Shown here in pieces: positions 9,763-20,274 of a stretch of 64,000 nucleotides of DNA. The position numbers and the translations under genes were made by a program. The DNA lies in assembly GCA_016717105.1 (NCBI GenBank), contig JADKGF010000009.1, positions 83,344 to 147,343 on the forward strand, written 5' to 3'. Every line of letters begins with the position of its first letter. Positions within the stretch are counted from its first letter, which is position 1. Under the pieces are notes generated by a model. That model was not told the DNA's origin. It did not search any database and worked only from the letters and a program-made list of their open reading frames with translations. Source of the stretch: Saprospiraceae bacterium (lineage in GTDB: Bacteria > Bacteroidota > Bacteroidia > Chitinophagales > Saprospiraceae).

Positions 9763-11037
9763 GTGCAATTATATCTCTGAAACACTTGCACTATGTACAT
9801 GACAAAAAAACAAGTAGCCAATGATAAACGTTTGATTATGTGATAAATAAAACCAAAACATCATGGCTACTCAGGGTAAAGTTAAAGAACTTACCGGAGA
9901 ACTGATGAAGAACCTAAGCACATTAACAAAACCAAGGATAGATCTTATAGGATTATTTATTCTTGCCATTGTACAAGTTACCAGTGTAAACCTCGCCAAG
10001 ATAGCCTTGGCGATGGATACGAAAAGTAAAACGGGAAGCAATTACCGACGATTGCAGCGATTTATTAAAGAGATAAACTGGACCAACACATCTCTGATAC
10101 AGATGATTTTAAAGTGGTTAAAACTGGACGACGGGCCATATACCTTACTGATAGATCGTACCAATTGGGAGTTTGGGAAGAAGAAAATTAATATCCTGAT
10201 GATATCAGTTTTATACGAAGGATATAGTGTTCCATTGGGTTGGTCACTGTTGAATAAAAAAGGTAATAGCAATCAAGGTGATCGATGGGATTTACTGAAT
10301 AAAATCATTGACAAGGTAGGTGCGGGTAAAATAAAGTATATCATTGGCGACAGGGAATTTGGCGGTGTCTGTTGGTATAACTATTTGAACGACAATGGTA
10401 TAACCTTCGTCATTCGAATAAAAGAAAATCAAAAAGTGTACCATGATAGTCAAAAGATATCCGTAAAGAACATAGTAAAATCAAACTCCAGAAAAGGCAA
10501 ACATTCCAATAATAAAAAATATAAATATGGTAAATTGGAAGTTTATGTTAGTGGATTTAGGTTTAAAAATGATAAAAATAAATCGGAATACCTGATCATT
10601 TTGTCACAAGAAAAGATAACGGATGTGACAGTAGTTTACGGCCAGAGATGGCAGATAGAAAGTATGTTTAAAAATATGAAATCGAATGGTTTTCACATGG
10701 AGGATACACACTTGCAAAAAGATTCAAGAATAGAAACTCTGATTGGTTTGATCGCATTAAGCTATTCATGGATGCTGATAACAGGATTGATGATTAAGAA
10801 AAAAAATCCTGAAATTTTCATCTGCAAAGCGCATGGAAGGCCATCAAAAAGTGTTTTCAAAGCAGGACTCGAATTCATAATGAGGGCTCTATATACCAAT
10901 AATAGTAGAGATTTTGCACGAGCCATCAAATTTTGTCATGTACATAGACACTGCAAATATAAACTTTGTATTATGAAGTAACAAAATAACTTGTGTTATA
11001 TTTTGTACTATGTATCAAGAAAGCTTGCGAATTGCAC
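9763..11037 (+). mobile_element. IS4-family insertion sequence (bounds tentative)
   Basis: One DDE transposase gene flanked by short sequence that could be terminal inverted repeats: GTGCAATT at 9763-9770 and its complement AATTGCAC at 11030-11037, with looser similarity farther in (for example ACTATGTAC on the left and TACATAGTA on the right, read inward). The ~1.28 kb length fits the IS4 family. I could not identify a convincing target-site duplication, so the ends could be off by some tens of bases. It sits between a response-regulator stub and a GNAT pseudogene, in a region with other signs of rearrangement. Confidence 0.55.
9863..10981 (+). CDS. IS4-family DDE transposase
   Basis: 372 residues, apparently intact. 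The catalytic triad is visible: D98 in 'LLIDRTNW', D163 in 'IIGDREFGG', and E266 in 'YGQRWQIESMFKNMK', the last matching the Y-(2)-R-(3)-E-(6)-K signature of IS4 elements (the K of FKNMK follows at the right spacing). The N-terminus (residues 20-75) carries the helical DNA-binding region with 'SNYRRLQRFIKE'. It catalyses cut-and-paste movement of the surrounding element. Because the frame is open from start to end, unlike many neighbours, it could still be active. A single element is present in this window. Confidence 0.9.
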   Translation: MATQGKVKELTGELMKNLSTLTKPRIDLIGLFILAIVQVTSVNLAKIALAMDTKSKTGSNYRRLQRFIKEINWTNTSLIQMILKWLKLDDGPYTLLIDRTNWEFGKKKINILMISVLYEGYSVPLGWSLLNKKGNSNQGDRWDLLNKIIDKVGAGKIKYIIGDREFGGVCWYNYLNDNGITFVIRIKENQKVYHDSQKISVKNIVKSNSRKGKHSNNKKYKYGKLEVYVSGFRFKNDKNKSEYLIILSQEKITDVTVVYGQRWQIESMFKNMKSNGFHMEDTHLQKDSRIETLIGLIALSYSWMLITGLMIKKKNPEIFICKAHGRPSKSVFKAGLEFIMRALYTNNSRDFARAIKFCHVHRHCKYKLCIMK

Positions 11038-11112
11038 TATATTGTCAAAAATTTAATGTTTTATTGTGGTCTCATAAAATACATTGACAGCTAAAATGTA
11101 GCTAGATTATTA

Positions 11113-11331
11113 AATATTGTACCAAACCATTATGACTGAAAACAGAAAATATATCTTTACTTCAGGTCGACTTGGATTCAGAAATTGGATATTGTCGGAC
11201 ATTGATCCATTGCATGAAATAAATTCTGACGAAAAAACAATGGAATTTTTTCCAAGTATTTTGACAAGGACACAGACCATTGAATTTGTCGAACGTATGC
11301 AGAAGCAATTTGAAGATAAAGGTTTTTGTTA
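11113..11331 (+). repeat. 219-base segment duplicated at 590-809
   Basis: This stretch, from 19 bases before the GNAT start codon to about codon 66, recurs in the same orientation at 590-809 with about seven substitutions and one indel. The two copies frame a 10.3-kb block holding the giant secreted protein, the PAS-LuxR gene, the VanZ-like pair and the insertion sequence. Direct repeats of this length can recombine to delete or duplicate the block between them. Confidence 0.8.
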
Positions 11332-11671
11332 TTTTGCTGTGGACAAACTTGAAACCAACCAATTTATAGGATTTATCGGGCTTTCCGAATAAACTTACCA
11401 AGCTGATTTTACGCCATGTATTGACATCGGTTGGAGAATAAGTCGCAATGAATGGAATCAAGGCTATGCAACAGAAGGTGCAAAAAGATGCCTGGATTAT
11501 GCATTACTCACTTTAAAACTTGAGCATGTATATTCCATTGCCCCAAAGATAAATATTAAATCAGAACACATTATGCAAAAAATTGGTCTCAAAAAACAAT
11601 GTGAATTTGAACATCCTTTACTGGTCAACCATAAACGGCTAATAACTTGTGTCTTGTACAAAAACGAATGA
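11132..11671 (+). pseudogene. GNAT N-acetyltransferase, RimJ/RimL type, with an in-frame stop
   Basis: From the ATG at 11132 the frame encodes 'KYIFTSGRLGFRNWILSDID' and runs to 'GFIGLSE', then hits TAA at 11390-11392, and continues without a frame change to TGA at 11669. The part after the stop carries the acetyl-CoA binding region: 'IDIGWRISRNEWNQGYATEG' matches the R/Q-x-x-G-x-A motif A of GNAT enzymes, and 'HVYSIAPKINIKSEHIMQKIGL' matches motif B. The full product would be 179 residues, normal for the family. A GNAT of this type transfers acetyl groups to protein N-termini or small amines. One base change would restore it. Confidence 0.75.
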
Positions 11672-11795
11672 AACGGCTTTGGATAATGAATGTTTGAAAT
11701 ACCTCTCAATATCTACCGTTTTCACAAAAAACTACTCTAAAAAAATACAGGATAAACAAAAAGATAATTTGAATGTTATTACTTTCTTTGTGCTT

Positions 11796-12122
11796 ATGAA
11801 GCTTTTTTCATTTTTTATGGCTATCTATGTTTTGACACTGACATTGGTGCCATGCAAGGATGCGCATCATAATTGTGTAGAATACAAAACAAAATCAGAA
11901 ATAACACAAAATAACGACCATAATCAGGAACATCACGATGCATGTTCGCCTTTTTGTTTTTGCACTTGTTGCAATACGAATTTAGTCTTAAACTTTATGG
12001 CTCCATTCAAATTGAAAGAGCCTATAGCCTTACAAGCGAGAAAAAACTTATCCAATTACGATTTCAGCTTCAATTCAAATTTCTTTTTAGGCATTTGGCA
12101 ACCGCCAAAGATACTTTGTTAA
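11796..12122 (+). CDS. small exported Cys/His-rich protein of the metal-efflux locus
   Basis: 108 residues from ATG 11796. A hydrophobic N-terminus (MKLFSFFMAIYVLTLTLVPC) is followed by a segment rich in His and Cys: 'DAHHNC', 'DHNQEHHDACSPFCFCTCC'. The C-terminal part ends 'FLGIWQPPKIL'. Small proteins of this shape (DUF6660-like) commonly precede heavy-metal RND efflux genes in Bacteroidota, and here it lies 136 bases before the CzcA gene on the same strand. The His/Cys cluster suggests metal binding in the periplasm; the role is inferred. A longer frame from 11649 overlaps the GNAT pseudogene and is unlikely. Confidence 0.65.
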   Translation: MKLFSFFMAIYVLTLTLVPCKDAHHNCVEYKTKSEITQNNDHNQEHHDACSPFCFCTCCNTNLVLNFMAPFKLKEPIALQARKNLSNYDFSFNSNFFLGIWQPPKILC

Positions 12123-12204
12123 TGTCTCCTGCAAATGTATAATGTTTATTTATTCAACACTTTGAGTAAATACTAAGTCGCATTATAATATTCGTATCTG
12201 TATA

Positions 12205-12226
12205 TTCACAACTTTCAGGTTGTCAA
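12205..12226 (+). promoter_or_regulatory. candidate operator of the metal-efflux genes (inverted repeat)
   Basis: TTCACAAC and GTTGTCAA are inverted halves (7 of 8 positions) separated by the six bases TTTCAG. The dyad lies 32 bases upstream of the GTG start of the CzcA gene, a typical place for a metal-responsive repressor or activator site. No regulator gene is adjacent, so the cognate protein is unknown. Confidence 0.4.
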
Positions 12227-12258
12227 TATATTATCATTAATAATAAAATCTAAAAGAC

Positions 12259-15200
12259 GTGTTAGATAACATCATAAAATTCAGTATTCAGAACAAGCTC
12301 ATTATTGGCATATTGACATTAGGTCTGGTCATATGGGGAAGTTGGAGTGCGACAAAATTACCAATCGACGCCTTACCTGATATTACAAATAATCAGGTTC
12401 AAATTATAACTACTTGCCCTTCATTGGCGTGTCAGGAGGTAGAACAGTTGGTGACTTTTCCTATAGAACAATCATTGGCCAATATTCCAAATATCGAAGA
12501 AACCAGAAGTATTTCCAGATTTGGGCTTTCAGTTATAACTGTAGTTTTCAAAGACAATGTAGATATTTACTTTGCTCGACAACTCATCAATGAAAAGCTG
12601 AAAGAAGCAACAGAAAAAATTCCTAAAGATGTGGGTATCCCCGAATTGGCACCTGTTAGTACCGGACTTGGTGAAGTATATCAATATATTATTCACCCTA
12701 AGAAAGAAAGTGTAGGTAAATACAATGCGAAAGATTTGAGGACGATGCAAGATTGGATCGTGGCTAGGCAACTCAATGGGACGCCAGGAATCGCTGAAGT
12801 TAATAGTTTTGGTGGAGAACTAAAACAGTATGAAGTTGCCGTAAATCCCAACCGATTAAAGGCAATGGATGTTAGTATTCCCGATATTTTTAAAGCACTT
12901 GAATCAAATAACCAAAACACTGGTGGTGCATATATTGATAAAAAACCTAACGCTTATTTCATCAGAGGGATAGGCTTGGTTACTTCAATAGAAGATATCA
13001 ATAATATAGCAGTAAAAACCAGAGGTAATGTGCCTGTTTTTATAAAAGATATTGCAGATGTAGGTTTTGGATATGCTACTCGATATGGTGCACTTACTTT
13101 CAATGGTAAGGTCGATGCTGTCGGTGGTGTAGTTATGATGTTGAAAGGAGAAAACAGTAATGAGGTAGTCAAACGAATTAAAGCAAAAATCCCAATCATC
13201 CAACATTCGCTACCTGATGATATCTTGATCGAACCATATTTAGATAGAACCGAATTGGTGAGTAGGGCTATTGGAACTGTAGAAAAAAACTTGATTGAAG
13301 GTGCATTAATTGTTATCTTTGTATTAGTACTTTTTCTCGGTAATCTCCGAGCAGGACTAATCGTAGCATCTGCAATACCTTTGGCTATGTTATTTGCATT
13401 GGGGCTCATGAACCTGTTTGGCGTAAGCGCCAACCTAATGAGCTTAGGTGCCATAGATTTTGGATTGATAGTTGACGGTGCTGTTATCGTCGTAGAAGCC
13501 ACTTTACACCATTTAGGATTAAGAAAAACGGTAGGCAAACTTACTCAACAAGAAATGGATGAAGAGGTATTTGTTTCAGCTTCTAAAATTCGAAATAGTG
13601 CAGCCTTTGGGGAAATTATTATCCTGATTGTGTACGTTCCGATTCTTACTTTAGTAGGAATCGAAGGTAAAATGTTTGGCCCAATGGCTCAAACCGTAGG
13701 ATTTGCAATATTGGGTGCTTTAATCCTTTCTCTTACCTATATTCCAATGATGTCTGCTTTGCTTCTGTCTAAAAACCTGCAAAATAAGCACAACTTCTCT
13801 GAGAAAATGATGAACTTTTTTCAGTCGGTGTATCAGCCATTATTAGAGAAAGCTATTGGTATAAAGTATTGGTTAGTTGGCATGACCTTGAGCATTTTTG
13901 CTATTGCTGTATTTGTCTTTAGTCGTATGGGTGGTGAGTTTATACCTACTTTGGTAGAAGGTGATTTCGCATTTCATTGTATTTTGCCACAGGGTAGTTC
14001 ACTAAGCCAAAGTATCGAAACATCTATGCATGCAAGTCGGATTATCAAACAATTCGATGAAGTAAAAATGGTAGTAGGGAAGACAGGTAGTGCAGAAGTA
14101 CCTACAGACCCAATGCCTCCTGAAGCTTCGGATATGATGATAATCTTGAAGCCACAAGAAGAATGGAAAGTTGACAAATCTTATGAAGAATTGGCAAACG
14201 AAATTTATGAAAAATTACAAGTAATCCCTGGTATCTTTTTTGAAAAAAACCAACCGATACAAATGAGATTTAATGAATTGATGACAGGTATTCGCCAAGA
14301 TGTAGCTGTTAAAATATTTGGTGAGAATCTCGATACACTTTTGCAATATTCCAATGAAGTAAGTAAAGTCGTGCAAAGTGTGAAGGGCACAACTGCGCCC
14401 CAAGTAGAACGTATAAGTGGCTTGCCGCAAATAAATATCGAATATAACAGAGTAAGAATGGCAAACTATGGATTGACCATCAAAGAAGTAAATGACATTG
14501 TAAGCACGGCCTTTGCTGGCAAAAGCACAGGCGTAGTGTATGAAAATGAGCGAAAATTTGATTTGGTTGTTCGTCTCGATAGTGCTTACAGAAATAACAT
14601 AGAAGATGTCAGCAACCTAGTGATTCCTACTAATTCGGGTACACAGATTCCTTTATCTCAGATAGCCAATATCAATAAAAAGTTAGGTCCTGCTCAAATA
14701 AGTCGAGAAGCTGGTAAGCGAAGGATTGTGATAGGATTTAATGTGAAAGATAGAGATGTACAGAGTGTGGTCGAAGAGATACAAACAAAACTGAATGCAC
14801 AAGTATCGTTGCCAAGTGGTTATTATTTTACATATGGTGGCACATTTGAAAATTTACAAAAAGCAAGTAGCCGATTGATGATTGCGGTACCCGTGTCTTT
14901 ATTGCTAATATTTATCTTGCTATTTTTTACATTCAACAGCATCAAACATGCCAGTTTAATTTTTACTGCCATACCAATGAGTGCCATTGGCGGTGTGTTT
15001 GCATTATTATTGCGAGGAATGCCATTTAGTATCAGCGCAGGTATTGGTTTTATAGCATTGTTTGGTGTAGCTGTTTTGAATGGAATTGTACTTATCGGTA
15101 CGTTCAATCAATTAGAAAAAGAAGGCTGGACCGATATCTTACAGCGAGTCATAGAAGGAACAAAAATACGATTAAGACCGGTTTTGATGACTGCGGCCGT

Positions 15201-16624
15201 AGCAAGTTTTGGATTTTTACCTATGGCATTAAGCAATAGTGCAGGAGCGGAGGTACAAAAGCCTCTAGCAACAGTAGTCATTGGTGGTTTGGTTTCCGCT
15301 ACATTTTTGACCCTGTTTGTATTACCGCTACTTTACATTATTTTTAATTCAACAATACATCTTAAATTTCCACCAAAATTGAAACCTAAAATATTGAGTA
15401 TCATTATTGTTCTCTTATTGATTGGTACCAATGCAAATACCCAAACCAGATCGATAACAAATGTAGAAGAGGCAATACAAATTGCCATACAAAATAATCA
15501 ATCTATTAAGGCACAAGATTTTAATATTGAAGCAACTGAAAGTTTAAGAAACACAGCTTATGAATTGCCTAAATTGGATTTTAATATGCAGCTAGGACAA
15601 TTTAATAGTATCAAGTTTGACAATGCTTTTCAGCTTTCGCAAACTATTCCATTTCCTACAATTTTCGGTGCAAAAAAAAGCCTTGATCAACGCCGAAATT
15701 AAGGCCGCACAAAATCAAAAGGAACTCAATATTTATGAATTGAAGAATCAAGTGCGCACGCTTTATTGCCAAATTGCATATTTGCAACACAATCAGGAAA
15801 AATTGGATGGTTTGGACAGTTTGTATGCAGCATTTGTGAATATAGCCAAACTCAGGTATAAAACTGGTGATACCAAAAAAATAGAAGTAAGTACAGCTGA
15901 AACCAAAAGGGGCGAGGTCAACTTAATCGCACGTCAAAATGAAGTTTATTTACAAAGTGCTTACACACGTTTACAAGCATTATTAAATATTCCTGATAGC
16001 CTGATTATCCGAACTGGTACTGCTTATACACCCTTGCAAGTACAAATACTTATTGATAGTAGTCGAATAGCCGATCACCCTATTTTGCAATCTTTGTATC
16101 AAAGAATGATAGTTGCTGAGCAGACAAAAAAAGTTGAAAAAGCACAGGGATTACCAGATTTCAAAATTGGGTACAATAATCAATCTTTGATTGGGTATCA
16201 AACTCTTGATGGTGTAGATACATATTTTGATGGAAGTAAAAGATTTAGTGTCGTGAATATTGGACTTGCGATTCCAATAACATATGGCGTTACAAAAGCA
16301 AAATTGAAATCTTTGGATTTTCAAAAACAGAGTCTGAAAACGCAAGCAGAACAACAAACTATTTTGTTAAATGCACAATTGCAAAGTGCTATAACGCAAT
16401 ACCGTCAAGATATTCTACAGTATGAGTACTATAGAACACAAGCATTGCCCAATACCGATGAAATAGTAAAGTCTGCACAGCTGGGCTACCGTACAGGTGA
16501 TATTAGTTATATTGAATATTTGTATGCCATTCAAACGGCTACAGATGTACAATTAAACTATTTGAAAAGTATTCAGCAAATAAATCAAACCATAGTAAAC
16601 ATAAATTCATTAATCAATAAATAG
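12259..16624 (+). CDS. czcA: CzcA/CusA-type heavy-metal RND pump fused to a TolC-type outer-membrane domain (frameshifted)
   Basis: About 1,455 residues after correcting one frameshift. Residues 1-1050 form the inner-membrane proton/metal antiporter: twelve membrane helices in the RND pattern, with 'DFGLIVDGAVIVVEA' near residue 400, the form associated with Zn/Co/Cd rather than Cu/Ag pumps. Residues ~1060-1450 are an outer-membrane efflux (TolC/OEP) domain starting after a short hydrophobic segment 'ILSIIIVLLLIGTNANTQ'. Such fusions are common in Bacteroidota. The frame breaks at an eight-A run (15672-15679) inside 'FGAKKALINAEIKAAQ'; the total is one base too long. GTG start at 12259. The CzcB gene follows after 6 bases, so one operon exports divalent metal from periplasm or cytoplasm to the outside. 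Confidence 0.88.
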
Positions 16625-16630
16625 TTAGCA

Positions 16631-17965
16631 ATGATATATTCAATTATAAATACAATAAATTCAACAACTTTGTCGAGATTCGTGTCAATAAATCTTGTGG
16701 TATTAACATGTATATTTTCATCGTGTCACAGCCATAAAGAAGGCGATAACCACAACCATGATAATCCAGAAACATCAGGAGAAATCGAACAAGAAACATC
16801 TCAAATAGAAGCACCGGCTACCATTGCATCGCTTACTGCCGAACAAATAAAAGCAGTAGGAATTACCCTAGGAAAAGTTGAAAAGAAACAACTTACTTCG
16901 ACCATTAAAGCCAATGGTTTTCTAAAGGTGCCCAATAACAATAAAGGCAATGTTACTTCTTTGTACGGCGGAGTTATAAAAACCTTGAAGGTTCAAATCG
17001 GAAGTTATGTTAAAAAAGGACAAGTGATAGCGACGATTGCCAATCCTCAATTTATTCAAATACAAGAAGAATTTTTAACTATTAATACAAAGATTACCTT
17101 GGCAGAACAAGAAATGCAAAGACAAAAAGAGCTATATGAAGGCAGTGCAGGTGCAAAAAAGAACTTGCAAAATGCAGATGCTGAGTTGAAAACATTACAA
17201 ACTCGTAGGGCCTCTTTACAGCAACAAATCCAATTGATGGGAATCTCCCCAAATAATGTATCAAATGCAAATCTCCAGTCAGCATTAAAGGTGACTAGTC
17301 CGATAGATGGAACGGTAAGCAATATTATAGTGAAAATAGGTAGCTATGTTGACGCATCCACACCTATTGCAGAAATAGTAGATAATGGTGCTTTGCATTT
17401 AGATTTGAATGTATTCGAAAAGGATTTGCCATTACTTAAAGTGGGGCAAACCATCCACTTTACACTAACCAATAATCCAATAAATGAGTATGATGCACAA
17501 GTATTTAGTATTGGTTCAGCCTTTGAAAACGAAAGTAAAACGATACCGATACATTGTAATGTCAAGGGCAACAAAATAGGTTTAATCGATGGTATGAATA
17601 TATCTGCCATAGTAAGTCTGGATAATGTCACCACGCCGTCTGTACCTAATGATGCTATAGTTGAAGCAGATGGTAAATGTTTTATTTTTATAGTAACTGA
17701 TAAAGAACCTGAAGTCCATCATGAAGATGAAAGCGAAACATCGCATGAGCACGATGATGACCATAATCCAGACGATGATGACCACCAGGGTAATAAATTG
17801 CCTACTACTAATTTTGAAAAAATAGAAGTTTTAAAAGGCGTTACCAATATGGGATATACAGCAATCACCACTATAACCGAAATTCCGAAAGGTGCAGAAA
17901 TAGTTACCAATGGTGCTTTTTTTATCAATGCCAAATTGAGTAATACTGGCGGTCATGAACATTAA
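16631..17965 (+). CDS. czcB: periplasmic adaptor of the metal efflux pump (CzcB-like)
   Basis: 444 residues. An N-terminal lipoprotein signal ends at 'IFSSC' with Cys32, then a His-rich stretch 'CHSHKEGDNHNHDN'. Residues about 100-250 show the biotinyl/lipoyl-like half motifs ('GGVIKTLKVQIGSYVKKGQVIATIANP' and later 'SPIDGTVSNIIVKIGSYVDASTPIAEI') flanking an alpha-hairpin, as in membrane-fusion proteins. A second acidic/His segment near residues 360-390 ('HHEDESETSHEHDDDH') probably gathers metal ions. It links the RND pump with its outer-membrane partner and is expected to receive metal in the periplasm. It directly follows the CzcA-TolC gene. Confidence 0.9.
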   Translation: MIYSIINTINSTTLSRFVSINLVVLTCIFSSCHSHKEGDNHNHDNPETSGEIEQETSQIEAPATIASLTAEQIKAVGITLGKVEKKQLTSTIKANGFLKVPNNNKGNVTSLYGGVIKTLKVQIGSYVKKGQVIATIANPQFIQIQEEFLTINTKITLAEQEMQRQKELYEGSAGAKKNLQNADAELKTLQTRRASLQQQIQLMGISPNNVSNANLQSALKVTSPIDGTVSNIIVKIGSYVDASTPIAEIVDNGALHLDLNVFEKDLPLLKVGQTIHFTLTNNPINEYDAQVFSIGSAFENESKTIPIHCNVKGNKIGLIDGMNISAIVSLDNVTTPSVPNDAIVEADGKCFIFIVTDKEPEVHHEDESETSHEHDDDHNPDDDDHQGNKLPTTNFEKIEVLKGVTNMGYTAITTITEIPKGAEIVTNGAFFINAKLSNTGGHEH

Positions 17966-18005
17966 TCCTTGATTATGCATTATTAATCCAAGAAGAAGTT
18001 AAATT

Positions 18006-18045
18006 CCAATAAACCAGCGGTTTAGGGTCTAAATAGAGTTATTGG
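18006..18045 (+). promoter_or_regulatory. structured leader in front of the P-type ATPase gene
   Basis: CCAATAA (18006-18012) pairs with TTATTGG (18039-18045), and inside lies the perfect small hairpin AAACC-AGC-GGTTT (18011-18023) followed by TTTAG-GGT-CTAAA (18021-18033). The nested dyads lie 45-85 bases before the ATPase start, in the gap after the CzcB gene. They could be a regulator site or an RNA structure; nothing in the sequence decides which. Confidence 0.35.
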
Positions 18046-18090
18046 TGAATATCTCAAGTTAAATTTAAAAATTATTAAATTCCAACAAAA

Positions 18091-20165
18091 ATGGAACATA
18101 AGCACACATATGATGCACAAGGCCGACAACTTTGCTGTCTTCAGGAAGAAAAAATATATACCAATGCTGGTGCAAAAGATTTGTTAATCGCTAAGCATGA
18201 AGAAGATGGTTGCTGCAGTACAGAGACATCATTGAAACTAAAGACCAGTGAAGCTGAACATACAGATGAAGACGGACATGACCATTCAAGTAGTCAAACA
18301 AGTATTTTTACAATGTTTTTGCCGGCCATTATTTCACTTGTATTGTTATTTTTTGCCATTGGGTTTGACCATTATTTTCCACAATCGTGGTTTGTAGGTT
18401 GGATCAGAGTGGCTTGGTACGTTCTGGCATATGTACCGGTTGGTTTTCCAGTTTTGAGAGAAGCTGTAGAAAGTATTAGCAAAGGTGAAGTGTTTTCTGA
18501 GTTTTTATTAATGTCTATTGCTACGATTGGTGCGTTTGCAATTGGAGAATTTCCTGAAGGTGTGGCCGTCATGTTGTTTTACGCTATTGGAGAAGTGTTT
18601 CAGACATTAGCCGTAAAAAGAGCTAAAGCCAATATCAAATCACTGCTGGATCAGCGACCCGACGAAGTGACCATTTTGTTCGATAACGGATCTAAAACCG
18701 TCAAGGCAGAAAGTGTCCAGATTGGCGAAATTATCCAACTAAAATCTGGTGAAAAATTAGGATTAGATGGTATTTTGATTACTGACAAAGCGTCTTTCAA
18801 TACTGCGGCACTTACAGGCGAAAGTAGGCCAGATACGAAATCCCAGGGCGAAACGGTGTTGGCCGGAATGATAAATTTAAATACCATCTCGCAGGTAAAG
18901 GTAACAGCTACATACAAAGATAGCAAGTTGAGTAAAATTTTAGAAATGGTGCAAAATGCGACGGCTCAAAAAGCGCCAACCGAACTATTTATCAGAAAGT
19001 TTGCCAAAGTGTATACACCAATTGTCGTATTATTAGCTATGATGATTTGTGTGATTCCATACTTCTTTGTTTCAGAATATGAATTCAGCCATTGGCTATA
19101 TAGAGCTTTGGTTTTTTGGTTATTTCGTGTCCTTGTGCCTTGGTTATTTCTATACCGTTGGGATATTTTGGTGGGATTGGTGCAGCCAGTAGAAATGGGA
19201 TTTTGTTTAAAGGCAGCAATTTTCTCGACATCATCGCCAATATCCAAAACGTGGTTATGGATAAAACAGGCACATTGACTGAAGGCGTTTTTAAAGTAAA
19301 GGAAGATATTCTAGATCCTGAATATGATAGAGATAGCATATTGAGTATGGTCAATGTATTGGAAAGCCATAGCACACATCCTGTGGCAACAGCAATTCAT
19401 AATTTTGTTGGCAAGATTGATCATTCGATACCAATAAAAGACATTGAAGAGCTGCCAGGTCATGGATTGAAAGCAATAGTGAATGGCAAAGAATTATTAG
19501 TAGGCAATTTTAAATTAATGGATAAAAATAGCATCACCTATGATCTCGATACTTCTACCATTGTCTATACCATTATTGCTATTGCCTATGATAATAAGTA
19601 TGTCGGATATATAACCATCGCCGATCGTATCAAGGAAGATGCCCAAAAATCTATAAATAATCTGAATGCAATGCATGTAAAAACTACAATGCTTAGTGGA
19701 GATAAAAATTCCGTTGTGCAATATGTAGCTCAAAATCTTGGAATTACACAAGCTTTTGGAGATTTATTGCCAGAAGACAAGGTAAATAAGGTAAAGGAAA
19801 TCATTGCCAAAAATGAAACTGTAGCCTTCGTAGGTGATGGATTAAACGATGCGCCTGTGGTAGCGCTAAGTCATGTGGGAATTGCGATGGGCGGACTTGG
19901 TAGCGATGCCACCATAGAGACCGCTGATGTAGTCATTCAGGATGATATGCCATCGCGAATTCCAATGGCTATCAATATCGGTAAACAAACCAAAAGAATT
20001 GTATGGCAAAATATCTCTCTAGCATTTATTGTGAAGGTTGTGGTTTTAATCCTTGGAGCTGGCGGGCTTGCTACGATGTGGGAAGCAGTTTTTGCGGATG
20101 TTGGTGTCGCTTTATTAGCCATCTTGAATGCAGTAAGAATCCAAAAAATGAAATTTGATGCATGA
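18091..20165 (+). CDS. P1B-type heavy-metal ATPase of the Zn/Cd/Pb group (frameshifted)
   Basis: About 692 residues once one missing base is allowed. The N-terminus carries Cys and His pairs ('RQLCCLQ', 'DGCCST', 'HTDEDGHDH') in place of a classical HMA domain. Then come the actuator loop with 'AALTGESRPD', the membrane motif 'SCPCALVIS' (CPC, Zn/Cd type), the phosphorylation site 'DKTGT' (D at 19260) and the hinge 'VGDGLNDAP'; the last helix pair has 'MWEAVFADVG', whose acidic residue is typical of Zn-type pumps. The frame breaks at a six-T run (19112-19117) just before the CPC helix, where one T appears missing. It pumps cytosolic Zn/Cd/Pb out and complements the RND pump upstream. Confidence 0.88.
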
Positions 20166-20180
20166 TAGCATGCCTAGGTT

Positions 20181-20238
20181 ACGTATTGACAAATGTAACA
20201 GAAAGGCGCTTTTATTGACAAAAAGTATATCAATACGT
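20181..20238 (+). promoter_or_regulatory. inverted repeat upstream of the Fic gene
   Basis: ACGTATTGA (20181-20189) and TCAATACGT (20230-20238) are a perfect 9-base inverted pair 40 bases apart, between the ATPase stop and the Fic start at 20275. ATTGACAAA also recurs at 20185 and 20215. A -7-like TATTTTTG lies at 20250-20257. The pair could be a looping operator used by the winged-helix end of the Fic protein itself; that link is inference. Confidence 0.4.
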
Positions 20239-20274
20239 ACCAAAATTCGTATTTTTGGGACAAATAAAAAGAAT

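Noticed and set aside
9755..11045. Target-site duplication for the insertion sequence
   Set aside because: Short AT-rich matches exist on both sides but none is convincing beside the proposed ends, so no duplication is claimed.
12529..15107. Long minus-strand open frames inside the CzcA gene
   Set aside because: They are shadows of a strongly conserved plus-strand gene and show no family features.
18021..18033. Third copy of the iron-type palindrome before the metal ATPase (TTTAG-GGT-CTAAA)
   Set aside because: The spacing is three bases rather than one and it overlaps another hairpin, so I do not count it with the feoAB and sigma sites.
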